The notes under the pieces are model-generated. The model worked only from the letters and a program-made list of their open reading frames with translations. It was not told the DNA's origin and searched no databases. From Iodobacter ciconiae (GTDB lineage Bacteria > Pseudomonadota > Gammaproteobacteria > Burkholderiales > Chitinibacteraceae), in the NCBI RefSeq assembly GCF_003952345.1, contig NZ_CP034433.1, forward strand, positions 1,488,001-1,552,000: a stretch of 64,000 nt of DNA, in the 5' to 3' direction. Positions 26,752 through 36,360 of the stretch are shown piece by piece. The stretch's first letter is position 1. The number at the start of each line of letters is the position of its first letter. The position numbers and the translations under genes were made by a program.

Positions 26752-28389
26752 TTAACGTAATCCTCTGCGGTGTTTTGCTCGCCAATTGCTTACCATTGCA
26801 GCTAATCCGAAAGCCAGAAAAGGTAATACCATCAGTAAAACGGACTGAATAGCCATCGTTCGACGATTACCGCTGCTGCTGAGCGCGATTGCTTCGGTAG
26901 TTACGGTGCTATATCGCCCTGCCCCCGCAAATAATGTTGGCAGATACTGCGCAATACTGACTGTAAAACCCAAGGCGGTAGCCGCCAGAATGGGGCGCAT
27001 TAGTAAAGGCCACTTTATATACAGGCATGTTTTCCAGCGTGAGTAACCCAATGCTTGTGCAGTTAGCATCAGTCGTGGATCGAATTGCCGATAAGCGCCG
27101 GCCAGACTCAGTAAGATATAGGGCAAAACCCAGAGCAGATGGCTCCAAATCAAGCCAATGGCGGTGCCATCCAAATGTAAATGCAGCAGTGTAAAATACT
27201 GCGCCGCTGCCAGTGGGATGACAGGGAAAATCAGCGGAGCATAGAGCCATGCATTGCTGTGCCTGGGCCCCCATTCCAGCCAGATTAAAACCATTACTAA
27301 GGCCAGAAAACTTGATGACAGACCCAGCCAGAGTGAGGTTTTAAAAGGGATAAAGTCAGCGCTCATCCAGGCCTCAATACTGAGTGCATCAGGCCATAAA
27401 GAAGGGAAAAACCAGCTTTGCGCCAAGGACCAGATAAAAATAAGACCCATCAGCCCGAAGCTCATCCATACACTTAAGCGATAAAGCCGCGACATTACTG
27501 ATATGCGATTGGGCTGGCGAATACCAGTAAAATTGAGCGCAAAGCGCTGGTAAAGCCACCAGCTGACACGCAGTAATATACCTAAAGCCAATAGGGTTAT
27601 CAGCAGGATCACGGAGGCAATATTGCCTTGAGCCTGTAGCTGCGGATCAGTATCGGAGAGCCATTGCCACGTCAGTACAGCAAAGGTTGGCGGAGTGCCT
27701 GGCCCTAAAATCAGCGCCATATCAACGACAGACAGACTGTAGGCCAGCACCGCCATAAAGGGCCATATCATTCGGGGCCCTATCTGCGGCAAAATAATGC
27801 TGCGCCAGATCTGTTGCCGCTGATACCCCATGCTACGCGCTACGGTGATTTGCTGGGCGATGTACCGCTCGCCTAATAAATTCATGATCACCCACAGCAG
27901 AAAAAAGCTCTCTTTGATCGCCAGGGCAATGCCCAGGCTGATCCCATAAGGGTCTTGTACAGTCAGCCAATTAGGGGGGGTATTCCATCCCGCCAAGGGT
28001 GTAATGGCACGGGCCAGCCAGCCCGCTGGTGCAAATAAAAAAGCGAAGCCTATTGCAAACGCAGCATGAGGCATCGCCAGCAAGACAGGTAGCCGCTTTA
28101 CAGTGGCTTGCCATGCTTTTAGCGGATATTGCTCTGTGGAGATTGACAGAGCTAGCCCTAACGCCAATACCCCACTCATTATTGTGGAGGTCAGCGTTGC
28201 AATCAGGGCTGACTTCGTTTGTGAGTCTTGCCAAATGGCCAGCCAATGGCTTGCCTGGACAAAATCAACCCCTATCCGGTACAGGCCTGGCATAAGAGGC
28301 AAGAAAACCATACTGATTAAGCCAAGGGCGAGCCAGAAGCTGCCCTTACTTACCAATCTCACCGGCTTACAAGGCGAGAGAGTGTTCAC
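26752..28389 (-). CDS. ynjC: ABC transporter permease YnjC-like
   Basis: A 545-residue fused permease with about 12 predicted membrane segments in two homologous halves, each with a binding-protein-dependent transport signature (EAA-like loops: ARSMGYQRQQIWRSIILPQ near 190 and AQALGYSRWKTCLYIKWPL near 450). It starts at a GTG directly after the TAA of ynjB, so translation is coupled. Together with YnjB and YnjD it forms a complete importer. Confidence 0.87.
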   Translation of the reverse strand: MNTLSPCKPVRLVSKGSFWLALGLISMVFLPLMPGLYRIGVDFVQASHWLAIWQDSQTKSALIATLTSTIMSGVLALGLALSISTEQYPLKAWQATVKRLPVLLAMPHAAFAIGFAFLFAPAGWLARAITPLAGWNTPPNWLTVQDPYGISLGIALAIKESFFLLWVIMNLLGERYIAQQITVARSMGYQRQQIWRSIILPQIGPRMIWPFMAVLAYSLSVVDMALILGPGTPPTFAVLTWQWLSDTDPQLQAQGNIASVILLITLLALGILLRVSWWLYQRFALNFTGIRQPNRISVMSRLYRLSVWMSFGLMGLIFIWSLAQSWFFPSLWPDALSIEAWMSADFIPFKTSLWLGLSSSFLALVMVLIWLEWGPRHSNAWLYAPLIFPVIPLAAAQYFTLLHLHLDGTAIGLIWSHLLWVLPYILLSLAGAYRQFDPRLMLTAQALGYSRWKTCLYIKWPLLMRPILAATALGFTVSIAQYLPTLFAGAGRYSTVTTEAIALSSSGNRRTMAIQSVLLMVLPFLAFGLAAMVSNWRAKHRRGLR

Positions 28390-29565
28390 TTATTTTGCAC
28401 CATAACGCTTAAGCCATTCGGCCTCAATTGCTGCAACCCAGCTTGAATGCGGCTCGGCAAGCGTAGGCACTTTTTCGGCTAGTGCGCCCGGTGCTGTCAT
28501 CTGCATGGACTGGCGGTATTGAGCCGGAATCTTATCGATGGCCAATACGCTTGGATCGCCCCAGATCTTTAAATCTGCTTTTTTTGCTTGCGCTTCGGGA
28601 GAAAGCAGAAAGTTGGCAAATACCTGAGCGCCCGCTTTGGATTTTGCATTGCTTGGAATAGCTAGAAAATGAACGTTGCCAATCGTGCCTTTGCTAAAGC
28701 CAAAGCTATATGCTGTTTTGGGTAGTTGTTGAGTTGCAATCAGATTGGCCGCCTCATTAGGATTAAAGGTCAGCGAGAGCTTTAGCTCGCCATCGGCCAG
28801 CATACGGTTCATGTCTGCCGCACTTTTGGGGAAGCTATTACCTTTGCGCCAAAGTGCCGGATGCAGTTGATCTAAATACGCCCAGAGTGACGCAGTGGCT
28901 TTAGTCATTGATTCTGAATTAACAGGCTGCTGTAGTATTTTCGTGTCGGGGTTCAGCTCAAGTAGCAATTGCTTGATAAAGGTTGTGCCGTGAAAGTCTG
29001 GTGGTTTTGGATAACTGACCTGGCCCACATTGGCTTTGGCAAAAGCCAGCAAAGCTTGCGCTGAGCGTGGAGGATTTTTGACGGTGACTTGGTTGGCAAT
29101 AAAAGTGAGCTGCGCGGTTCCCCATGGCATTTCAAGCCCATCGGTGGGCTCTGAGAAATCGACTTGTACTGGTTTTTTTAGGTCAACATAGCTCCAGTTG
29201 GGCAGGCTTTCTGCCCATGGACCATATAGTAATTTTCCTTGCTTGAGTGCTTTGAAATTTTCTCCATTCACCCAGAGAAAATCCACCGAGCCGTCCGCAA
29301 TACGCCCCGCTTCTACTTCGGTTTTAATCCGCTTAACAACATCCGCAGCATCTGTCACTTTGACATGTTTGACTGTCACACCATATTTTTGCTTGGCTTG
29401 CTTTGCGGCCCAATCAATGTAGGCATTAATATTTTCCCCACCACCCCAGGCATTAAAATATACAGTCTGGCCCCTGGCCTCGGCTTCGACCTTATTCCAA
29501 TGGGTGTTGGCCATCGCGGCGGAGCTAAGACTCAGTGCGAATAAAACCGGTAAAATTTTTATCAT
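28390..29565 (-). CDS. ynjB: ABC transporter periplasmic binding protein YnjB-like
   Basis: About 391 residues with a signal peptide (MIKILPVLFALSLSSAAMA/N). The mature protein starts with a type-2 periplasmic binding fold, including VYFNAWGGGENINAYIDWA, the hallmark of YnjB. The start is uncertain: the ATG at 29565 gives a compact signal peptide, but a GTG at 29598 has a perfect AGGAGG four bases upstream and would add 11 residues. It follows the VTT/FAD fusion gene closely. The ligand is not known. Confidence 0.85.
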   Translation of the reverse strand: MIKILPVLFALSLSSAAMANTHWNKVEAEARGQTVYFNAWGGGENINAYIDWAAKQAKQKYGVTVKHVKVTDAADVVKRIKTEVEAGRIADGSVDFLWVNGENFKALKQGKLLYGPWAESLPNWSYVDLKKPVQVDFSEPTDGLEMPWGTAQLTFIANQVTVKNPPRSAQALLAFAKANVGQVSYPKPPDFHGTTFIKQLLLELNPDTKILQQPVNSESMTKATASLWAYLDQLHPALWRKGNSFPKSAADMNRMLADGELKLSLTFNPNEAANLIATQQLPKTAYSFGFSKGTIGNVHFLAIPSNAKSKAGAQVFANFLLSPEAQAKKADLKIWGDPSVLAIDKIPAQYRQSMQMTAPGALAEKVPTLAEPHSSWVAAIEAEWLKRYGAK

Positions 29566-29613
29566 TTTTGAATTAACCCTGTAATTTGAAATCAGCACAC
29601 AGCCTCCTGTGTA

Positions 29614-31764
29614 TTAGCCACGGGCCCAGCGATGATACTTTTCAGCCCATTGCAGAAGCTTCGCTGGCGCATGGGCGCGCTTCCATTCCCCGGCAACATA
29701 TTTGTTTGCTTCTGCCATCGTTGGATAAGTGTGGATAGTGCCCAGAATTTTATTCAGCCCCAGCCCATGCTTCATGGCTAGTACATATTCGGCTAATAAT
29801 TCCCCCGCGTGAGCGCCGACGATAGTAACGCCTAAAATCTTATCTTTACCCGGCACGGTCAATACCTTGATAAAGCCCTGTGCTGCACCATCGGCAATAG
29901 CACGGTCAAGGTCATCTATATCAAAACGCGTCACTTCATAGGCAATGCCGCCAGCCTTGGCGTCCTGCTCCGACAAACCTACCCGCGCTACCTCGGGATC
30001 AATAAAGGTGCACCATGGAATCACAGAGTAATCCACTTTAAAGCGTTTAAATTCCCCAAATAGCGCATTGACGCTGGCATACCATGCCTGATGTGCAGCG
30101 GTATGGGTAAATTGATACGGCCCTGCTACATCACCTGCGGCATAGATATTCGGGTAAAGGGTTTGCAGATAATCATTGGTGATCACGGTTCGTGTCGTTT
30201 CAACGCCTAGCTGCTCCAGTCCATAACCCGAAAGCCGCGCTTTACGGCCAACAGCACAAACCAGAGCATCAAACGCAATTGATTGCTCTCCATTTGGTGT
30301 TTTGACCATCAGCCATTTTTGACCATCTTTCACTTCACAGCGAAGGGCTATATGCCCGGTTAACACCTGCACACCGCTTTTGCTCAGCTGGGTCTGAGCA
30401 AATTCAGAAACTTCGGTGTCCTCACGTGGCATAAGGCGGTTGCCCCGTTCTATTTGGTAAACCTGAGCGCCCAGACGGGCAAAGCTTTGCGCCAGCTCGC
30501 AGCCTATCGGCCCTCCCCCTAAAATCACCATCCGGCGCGGTATTTCATCCATCCGGGCAAAAGCTTCCCAAAGCGTATCGCTGGTGTAATAACCCGTCTC
30601 GTTGATGCCGGGTAAATCCGGCACAATCGGCTCTGCACCTGCAGCGATAATGACGCTTCGCGCTGTTAAGCGTTGTTCGCTGCCATCTTGGTGTTTGACC
30701 GATACAGTCCATGGATCGATCAGTGTGGCGTAGCCTTGCAGGACGTCCACGCCCAGTTTGGTGTAGCGCTCGACGCTGTCGTGTGGCTCAACTGCAAGGA
30801 TCACCGTCTGTACACGCTTCATGACTGCGCGAAAACTAAACGCGCTGGTGCTGTCGTTTAAGCCATGGTGACTGGCATGGCGCATCTGATACGCCAATTT
30901 GGCGCTACTAATTAAGGCCTTGCTGGGCACGCAACCATAATTGAGGCAATCCCCCCCCATTTTATGCGCTTCAATCAGGGTGACTTTAGCTTTCACTGCT
31001 GCTGCAATATAAGCCGATACCAAGCCCGCCGCACCACCCCCAATGACGATCAGATTGCGATCAAATTGCTTGGGTTTATTCCACTTTTTATAGATTTTAC
31101 GACGCTGGAAACAGGTAACCACCCATTTGGCCAATAAGGGAAAAACGCCAAGCAGTACAAATGAAAATAATAGCGCAGGCGATAAAATGCCCGATAGTGA
31201 TTCAATCTTGGCCAGCTGCGTCCCCGCGTTTACATACACCACTGTACCTGCCAGCATCCCGGCCTGGCTTACCCAGTAAAAAGTACGCGTCTTTAATGAC
31301 GTTAAGCCCATCAATAAATTAATCAAAAAGAAGGGAAAAACAGGCAGCAGCCTGAGGGTAAAAAGATAAAACGCGCCATCCCGCGCTATTCCTGCGTCAA
31401 TACCGGCTAATTGATTGCCAAAATGCTGCTGCACGCTATTTTGAAAGACATAACGTGAAGTTAAAAATGCCAGCGTTGCACCGATAGACGAGGCAAAAGA
31501 GACGATCAGCGTTCCGGTCGTTAAACCAAAAATTGCGCCCGCTGCTAAAGTCATGATCACAGCGCCAGGCAATGATAGTGCTGTTACCAGGATGTAAGCC
31601 GCAAAGAAAACCAGCCCAAGCAAGTAAGGAGATTGCTGCTGCCATAGACTCAATTGAGCCTGACTGCTTTTAAGTTGCTCCAGTGTGAGCCATTGCTGCA
31701 GGTCAAAGCTAAAAAACAAACCTAGTAACAAGAGCAGTACAATGACTGGTATTTTTTTATTCAT
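29614..31764 (-). CDS. Fusion of VTT/TVP38 membrane domain and MerA-like FAD disulfide oxidoreductase
   Basis: A 716-residue two-part protein. Residues 1-230 form a membrane domain of the TVP38/TMEM64 (VTT, DedA-like) type, with GAIFGLTTGTLIVSFASSIGAT and GLTSLKTRTFYW. Residues 235-716 are a class I pyridine nucleotide-disulfide oxidoreductase: FAD motif VIGGGAAGLVSAYIAA, redox pair in GGDCLNYGCVPSKALI, NAD motif VILGGGPIGCELAQSFARLG, and a C-terminal dimerisation domain with HTYPTMAEA. No N-terminal heavy-metal domain or C-terminal vicinal cysteines are present, so it is not a true mercuric reductase. In E. coli separate VTT proteins (YdjX, YdjZ) precede ynjABCDEF. It is the first gene of the operon. 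Confidence 0.88.
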   Translation of the reverse strand: MNKKIPVIVLLLLLGLFFSFDLQQWLTLEQLKSSQAQLSLWQQQSPYLLGLVFFAAYILVTALSLPGAVIMTLAAGAIFGLTTGTLIVSFASSIGATLAFLTSRYVFQNSVQQHFGNQLAGIDAGIARDGAFYLFTLRLLPVFPFFLINLLMGLTSLKTRTFYWVSQAGMLAGTVVYVNAGTQLAKIESLSGILSPALLFSFVLLGVFPLLAKWVVTCFQRRKIYKKWNKPKQFDRNLIVIGGGAAGLVSAYIAAAVKAKVTLIEAHKMGGDCLNYGCVPSKALISSAKLAYQMRHASHHGLNDSTSAFSFRAVMKRVQTVILAVEPHDSVERYTKLGVDVLQGYATLIDPWTVSVKHQDGSEQRLTARSVIIAAGAEPIVPDLPGINETGYYTSDTLWEAFARMDEIPRRMVILGGGPIGCELAQSFARLGAQVYQIERGNRLMPREDTEVSEFAQTQLSKSGVQVLTGHIALRCEVKDGQKWLMVKTPNGEQSIAFDALVCAVGRKARLSGYGLEQLGVETTRTVITNDYLQTLYPNIYAAGDVAGPYQFTHTAAHQAWYASVNALFGEFKRFKVDYSVIPWCTFIDPEVARVGLSEQDAKAGGIAYEVTRFDIDDLDRAIADGAAQGFIKVLTVPGKDKILGVTIVGAHAGELLAEYVLAMKHGLGLNKILGTIHTYPTMAEANKYVAGEWKRAHAPAKLLQWAEKYHRWARG

Positions 31765-31918
31765 GCGTAGCTGGCCTGCAATAATGTATTGAAATGACCA
31801 TGAGGCAGGAGCTCACCTCACATCTATACCTGTTTTTGGTCGGATAACGATTGTTTTTATTACAGTGCATGCGTAAATTTTGTTTGGTGTAAGCTTTAGC
31901 ATCAAAATTAACTGACCA

Positions 31919-33019
31919 TTAATTACGGCATTTTTTGATAAAATTAAGATCTATCCAGCGTTTCCAGAGCCAGACCCAATAGCCATCCGCACTGAAGTTG
32001 CCCCATGACGCAATTGCATGTTTTGGGCCTGTGGCCAGCAGGTAGAGTGTTGTTCTTTTAGGTGTGTAATGAACCAGCGAAGAGCGCCCTTGCATCATAT
32101 CAAACAGATTTTTTGCAAGAACAGGCCCTGCCCGGACAGCATGAACCCCTGATTTTTCATGTTCAACGGATCTGGAGCCAACATCCCCTGCGGCAAACAC
32201 GTTCGGGTGAGAAATACTTTGTTGCGCATCATTAAGAGCAATAAACCCTCGTTTATTGAGTGCAAGCTTGGAACCGGATAAACAAAGCGGCGCACGCACG
32301 CCTGGTGCCGCCACAATAAAATCTGCGGCAATACGCACTCCATTGGAGAGTAATAGCCCTCCTTCGATACCTTTAGCAATAGCTTGATGCTGGCGAATTC
32401 CATTATTGAGCATGGCCTGCTGCGCTCTGCCCCTTACTGCCTGAGTGAAGCCAGGCAAGATTCCACGGCTTGAACAGATAAAATCAATCTCTAGCGGCAG
32501 TTTTAGATTTTGCCTGAAGTATTGCATGGCAAGGGCCAATTCAATACCCGCAGCGCCTCCACCTACAACTGCAATACGTAGTGCCCTGCCCTGCTCCAGC
32601 TGATTAACAATTTCACCCCATTTTTGAATAAAATAATCAAGGGGACGAATTGGAATCAATTTATCGGCAGCAAGCGCTAAATGACTAACATCTGATTCAC
32701 CACCGATATCTATGGACAATAGATCATAGGTCAGCGTCGCTTGGCTGTTTAACGACACATTGCAATGATCCGCATCGATACTTGCCGCTTGATCAATAAT
32801 AAATTCGACATGGGCAGATTGGCATAAACGCTGTAAATCAATCTGGCAATCGCTAAGGGAGTAATGACCAGCAATCCAGCCAGGCAGCATGCCTGAGTAG
32901 GTCTGGTATTTTGATGGGGACAATAGCTGCACTCTCCAACCTTCAGGGGTACCTTTTTGCAGCTGTTTTAGCACAGCAAGATGGGCGTGTCCGCCCCCCA
33001 ATAAAATTAAGGTTTTCAT
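31919..33019 (-). CDS. FAD-dependent oxidoreductase of the SelD-associated (TIGR03169-like) type
   Basis: A 366-residue NDH-2-like flavoprotein. FAD binding is shown by LILLGGGHAHLAVLKQL at the N-terminus, NAD binding by IAVVGGGAAGIELALAM (about 150-166), and a second FAD motif by NVFAAGDVGS (about 280). MLPGWIAGHYSLSDCQIDL near residue 45 is characteristic of the family often fused to selenophosphate synthase SelD; here it stands alone. There is no redox cysteine pair, so it is probably a quinone- or electron-acceptor-linked NAD(P)H dehydrogenase. It is separated from the operon downstream by 154 bases. Confidence 0.78.
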   Translation of the reverse strand: MKTLILLGGGHAHLAVLKQLQKGTPEGWRVQLLSPSKYQTYSGMLPGWIAGHYSLSDCQIDLQRLCQSAHVEFIIDQAASIDADHCNVSLNSQATLTYDLLSIDIGGESDVSHLALAADKLIPIRPLDYFIQKWGEIVNQLEQGRALRIAVVGGGAAGIELALAMQYFRQNLKLPLEIDFICSSRGILPGFTQAVRGRAQQAMLNNGIRQHQAIAKGIEGGLLLSNGVRIAADFIVAAPGVRAPLCLSGSKLALNKRGFIALNDAQQSISHPNVFAAGDVGSRSVEHEKSGVHAVRAGPVLAKNLFDMMQGRSSLVHYTPKRTTLYLLATGPKHAIASWGNFSADGYWVWLWKRWIDLNFIKKCRN

Positions 33020-33160
33020 GCTTATCCAATATATTTAACAAATCCAATGAATCTAATAACTTAGTGCGTGTGTTACAGCACTAAGGTAGGACAGGAGAAT
33101 CCTTTCACAAATAAAATATATAGCCACTCGTAAAGTTGATAATCCGGGAAACAAACAAAA

Positions 33161-33189
33161 ACACCTGAATCAATGATTGATTCAGGTGT
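33161..33189 (-). terminator. ABC-F gene terminator
   Basis: A perfect 12-bp hairpin, ACACCTGAATCA/TGATTCAGGTGT, runs into TTTTTGTTTGTTT on the minus strand. Confidence 0.8.
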
Positions 33190-33206
33190 GTGCGGCACAT
33201 ATTTAT

Positions 33207-35102
33207 TTACCGCAAAGTTTCTAATTCATCGGAGATCTCTAACCACAATGCTTCCAGAGGATCTAATTTATTTTTGAGCTCAGTTTCTTGCGCACGTGCT
33301 GTTTTTAATTCAGCCGCTCTGGCAGGTAAATACAGGCTTTCTTCAGCCAGTAAAGCCACCACTTTCTGCATTTCTGCCGTAAACACTGCGATGTCTTTTT
33401 CAACCTTGGCGAGTTTTTTCTCTACAGGCTTACGCAGTACGGCATTGCGCTGACGTGCGTCGGCCTCCAGCTTTTTCTGTGCCTTACGATCGATAGCGCT
33501 GCTTGAATTACGCAATGCGCTGTTTTCTTCACTACGCTTTTGCTGGCTGTATCTGGTGTACTCATCCAGATCGCCATCAAAGGGGCGAACGGTGCCGTCT
33601 TCAATCAGCCAGAAATCATCGACTGTGGCGCGCAGTAAGTGCCTGTCGTGCGAGACCACAATGATAGCCCCTTCGAAATCTTGCAGTGCCATGGTTAATG
33701 CTTGGCGCATTTCGATATCTAAGTGATTGGTTGGCTCGTCCAGCAGTAACAGATTCGGCTTTTGCCAAATGAGCAGCGCCAGTGCCAGACGTGCTTTTTC
33801 ACCACCAGAAAATGGCTCGATCTTACTGGTGGCCATGGTGCCGTTAAAATCAAAGCCACCCAAGAAGTTGCGATGTTCTTGCTCGCGCGTTTGCGGATCA
33901 ATCTTTTGCATATGCCAGAGTGGCGATTCATCCAGACGTAAATGCTCGAGCTGATGCTGGGCAAAGTAACCGATTTTTAAGCCCTTACCCTCTTCGCGCT
34001 CACCCAACAGCAGAGGGTTTTCGCCTGCCAAAGCTTTAATAAAGGTCGATTTACCTGCACCATTCACGCCGAGCAAACCAAGGCGTGCTTCGTTTTCAAG
34101 GCTTAGTGTCAGATCTTTCAGAATGGGGCGATTAATATCGTAGCCAGCCTGGCCGTTTTCCAGTTTAACTAAAGGATTAGGGCTGTTTTCAGGCTCGCGA
34201 AATGCAAACGTAAATGGTGAATCAACATGGGCGGCCGAAATACGCTCCATTTTTTCCAGTGCTTTAACCCGGCTTTGTGCCTGGCGTGCCTTACTTGCTT
34301 TGGCTTTAAAGCGGGTAATAAAGGATTCTAAGTGATTAATCGTGCGCTGTTGTTTATCAAAAGCCAGCTGCTGCAGCGATAAACGCTCGGCGCGCTGGTT
34401 TTCAAAGTCTTCATAGGTACCGGTGTAAAGCGTCAATGTGCCGCCTTCCACATGCAGAATTTGCTTGATGGTATTGTCAAGAAAATCACGATCGTGCGAA
34501 ATCACCAGCAGCATGCCTTGGTAAGTTTTGAGCCATTGCTCAAGCCAGACTACGGTTTCCAGATCCAAGTGATTGGTTGGCTCATCCAAAAGCAGCAAGT
34601 CTGAGCGGCACATCAAAGCCTGAGCCAGGTTCAGACGCATACGCCAGCCGCCGGAAAAACTGGATACAGAGTTTGAAAGTTCTTCGGTAGAAAAGCCCAG
34701 ACCTGCCAGTAGTTTTGCGCCGCGTGATGCTGCGGTATAGCCATCAATGGCGTCAAATTCGCCAAGTAGCTCGCCGTGGCGAATGCCATCATCATGCGAA
34801 ACGTTTTCTAATTCGTGCTCTAAACGGCGTAATTCACGATCGCCATCCAGTACATAATCAAGCGCTGAGCAATCCAGTGCAGGCGTTTCCTGAGCTACGT
34901 GGCTGATGGTGATGCGTGGCGGCATTTCGATGTCGCCGCCATCCGGGTGTAATTCGCCGCGCATCAGCGCAAAGAAGCTGGATTTACCTGCACCATTGGC
35001 CCCTACTACACCGGTTTTACTGCCGGGTTGCAAGAGAAGGTCTGCAGAATTAAGCAGCACCTTGGTGCCGCGTCTTAGAGTGAGGGATTTAAGTCGTATC
35101 AT
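33207..35102 (-). CDS. yheS: ABC-F family ATPase, YheS-like
   Basis: A 631-residue soluble protein with two ABC domains and no membrane part. Walker A motifs are GANGAGKSS (about 34) and GVNGAGKST (about 345). Signatures are SSFSGGWRMRL and FSGGEKARLAL, with Walker B LLLLDEPTNHLD in each half. The linker contains the ABC-F arm/PtIM coiled region (about 235-290), and a basic coiled-coil tail follows residue 530. The N-terminus matches YheS. ABC-F proteins act on the ribosome, relieving stalled translation or resisting antibiotics; the YheS type is a housekeeping member. Confidence 0.9.
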   Translation of the reverse strand: MIRLKSLTLRRGTKVLLNSADLLLQPGSKTGVVGANGAGKSSFFALMRGELHPDGGDIEMPPRITISHVAQETPALDCSALDYVLDGDRELRRLEHELENVSHDDGIRHGELLGEFDAIDGYTAASRGAKLLAGLGFSTEELSNSVSSFSGGWRMRLNLAQALMCRSDLLLLDEPTNHLDLETVVWLEQWLKTYQGMLLVISHDRDFLDNTIKQILHVEGGTLTLYTGTYEDFENQRAERLSLQQLAFDKQQRTINHLESFITRFKAKASKARQAQSRVKALEKMERISAAHVDSPFTFAFREPENSPNPLVKLENGQAGYDINRPILKDLTLSLENEARLGLLGVNGAGKSTFIKALAGENPLLLGEREEGKGLKIGYFAQHQLEHLRLDESPLWHMQKIDPQTREQEHRNFLGGFDFNGTMATSKIEPFSGGEKARLALALLIWQKPNLLLLDEPTNHLDIEMRQALTMALQDFEGAIIVVSHDRHLLRATVDDFWLIEDGTVRPFDGDLDEYTRYSQQKRSEENSALRNSSSAIDRKAQKKLEADARQRNAVLRKPVEKKLAKVEKDIAVFTAEMQKVVALLAEESLYLPARAAELKTARAQETELKNKLDPLEALWLEISDELETLR

Positions 35103-35256
35103 GGGGCAGGATTCTAACAGAGTGACTCACTTTCTTCGCCGCTGTTTGCTAAGTAATTACGTCCTTAATGCCTAGCTGCGAATAATGGCTGCAGGCACGC
35201 TCAATTCACATCAAGGTGTCTCCCCTGGCTAAGAATAACTATTTAGCTGCAGGTTT

Positions 35257-35796
35257 TTAAGGGCATTTTAATATACTGACTGCCGCATCTCTTACCTCTG
35301 GATCAAACCGGGAAAGAGCTCCTGCCTGTTGCAACTGGCGTTTTGTCTCTGGCTGGCATAAATTGGCTTGCACCTCTTTTATGGCTATTAGCAGCTGCGG
35401 GGTTAAGCTATCTAATATGGGCCGCACATCTTTGGCCAGATCAGGGGCGGGCGAAAATGGTGCCTGTTTTTGTAATTGCCATTTTTGATGAAGCTGACTT
35501 TGTATCAGCTTGCCAGCATCAAACTGAGCTTGAAAAAAAGCCGCAGCAAAGCGGGGATCAAGGCCAATTGCCAGTGCTTGTTTTTGTACATCAGCCAGAA
35601 TAGCCTGCTCACGAACCGGATCATTGATCGCAGCACCAGTGTTCCATTTGCTTTGAGCAACTAAAGGAGCAACATCCAGGCGCTGGGCCATTAAGCCGGT
35701 TAAATACCGGATTTGTGCTGTCTGTGTTGGCGCTACAGCGCTGGCCCCAGCGATTAAGCATAAAGACATAAAGAGAAGAGCAAATACTTTACGCAT
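35257..35796 (-). CDS. Secreted chorismate mutase (AroQ gamma type)
   Basis: A 179-residue protein with a cleavable signal peptide (about 1-20, ending ASA/V). It has the all-helical fold of periplasmic *AroQ mutases, which turn chorismate into prephenate. Key residues are visible in MAQRLDVAPLVAQSKWNTG (Arg, Lys) and in DPRFAAAFFQAQFDAGKLIQ (Gln/Glu region). Two cysteines in the C-terminal half (ANLCQPE, ILKCP) could form a disulfide, as known for exported members. The gene stands alone. Its periplasmic role is unclear, as in other bacteria that carry it. Confidence 0.85.
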   Translation of the reverse strand: MRKVFALLFMSLCLIAGASAVAPTQTAQIRYLTGLMAQRLDVAPLVAQSKWNTGAAINDPVREQAILADVQKQALAIGLDPRFAAAFFQAQFDAGKLIQSQLHQKWQLQKQAPFSPAPDLAKDVRPILDSLTPQLLIAIKEVQANLCQPETKRQLQQAGALSRFDPEVRDAAVSILKCP

Positions 35797-35875
35797 GATT
35801 TTTCCTGTCTAAATGAGTCAATCAGGCGGGTGGCAAGTATCTTGCAGCCCAGCCTGATTTTACAGGAATAACACT

Positions 35876-36340
35876 TTATTCAGCGGCCACCCCAATGTAA
35901 ACATGCACCTCGCTTGGGCCAAGATAGGATTCAAAATCACTTTGATAGCTGCGTTTGATCTGAGGGTTTTGTTCAAAATAGGTCCAGACATGGCCCCATG
36001 CCTGTATCACAGCGCCGGGCATAGGGCCTGCTCCTTCAAAAACCAAATAACTGCCCGGCTCAATAGCGACATGAGTGAAATCGTCACCGGCTTGTCGGAC
36101 CGATACACCAGCGGTTAAATCGTAAAGTCCATTAGCATCGTTTTCAAACTCTGAATACACACCATAAACAGGTGAGTCAGCAAGGCGATCCGGGATTTTA
36201 TCAATTAAGTTTTCGGTAAAAAACTGCCCCCAAAGCCTGGCAATTCTGGCCGTTGTGGGGTTGAATTCATCGCTGTTTTTTGTTCTGACCGCAATACCTG
36301 CAACTGTAAAGCCACTCACTTCAAGACGTTTTGGATTCAT
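35876..36340 (-). CDS. GyrI-like / AraC effector-binding-domain protein
   Basis: A 154-residue single-domain protein starting at the ATG at 36340 (MNPKRLEVSGFTVAGIAVRT); the longer frame upstream overlaps the EVE relic and is not conserved. The pattern (VAGIAVRT, IARLWGQFF, YGVYSEFE, Y.LTAGV, YLVFEGAGPMPGAVIQAWGHVW, and a C-terminal VHVYIGV) is that of the GyrI-like effector-binding fold without a DNA-binding domain. Such proteins bind small ligands or drugs; some hydrolyse cyclopropanoids. No target can be inferred here. Confidence 0.75.
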   Translation of the reverse strand: MNPKRLEVSGFTVAGIAVRTKNSDEFNPTTARIARLWGQFFTENLIDKIPDRLADSPVYGVYSEFENDANGLYDLTAGVSVRQAGDDFTHVAIEPGSYLVFEGAGPMPGAVIQAWGHVWTYFEQNPQIKRSYQSDFESYLGPSEVHVYIGVAAE

Positions 36341-36360
36341 TTTCTGTACTTTGTGTGTAT

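Noticed and set aside
29614..31764. True mercuric reductase (merA)
   Set aside because: It lacks the N-terminal heavy-metal domain and the C-terminal vicinal cysteines, and has a VTT membrane domain fused instead.
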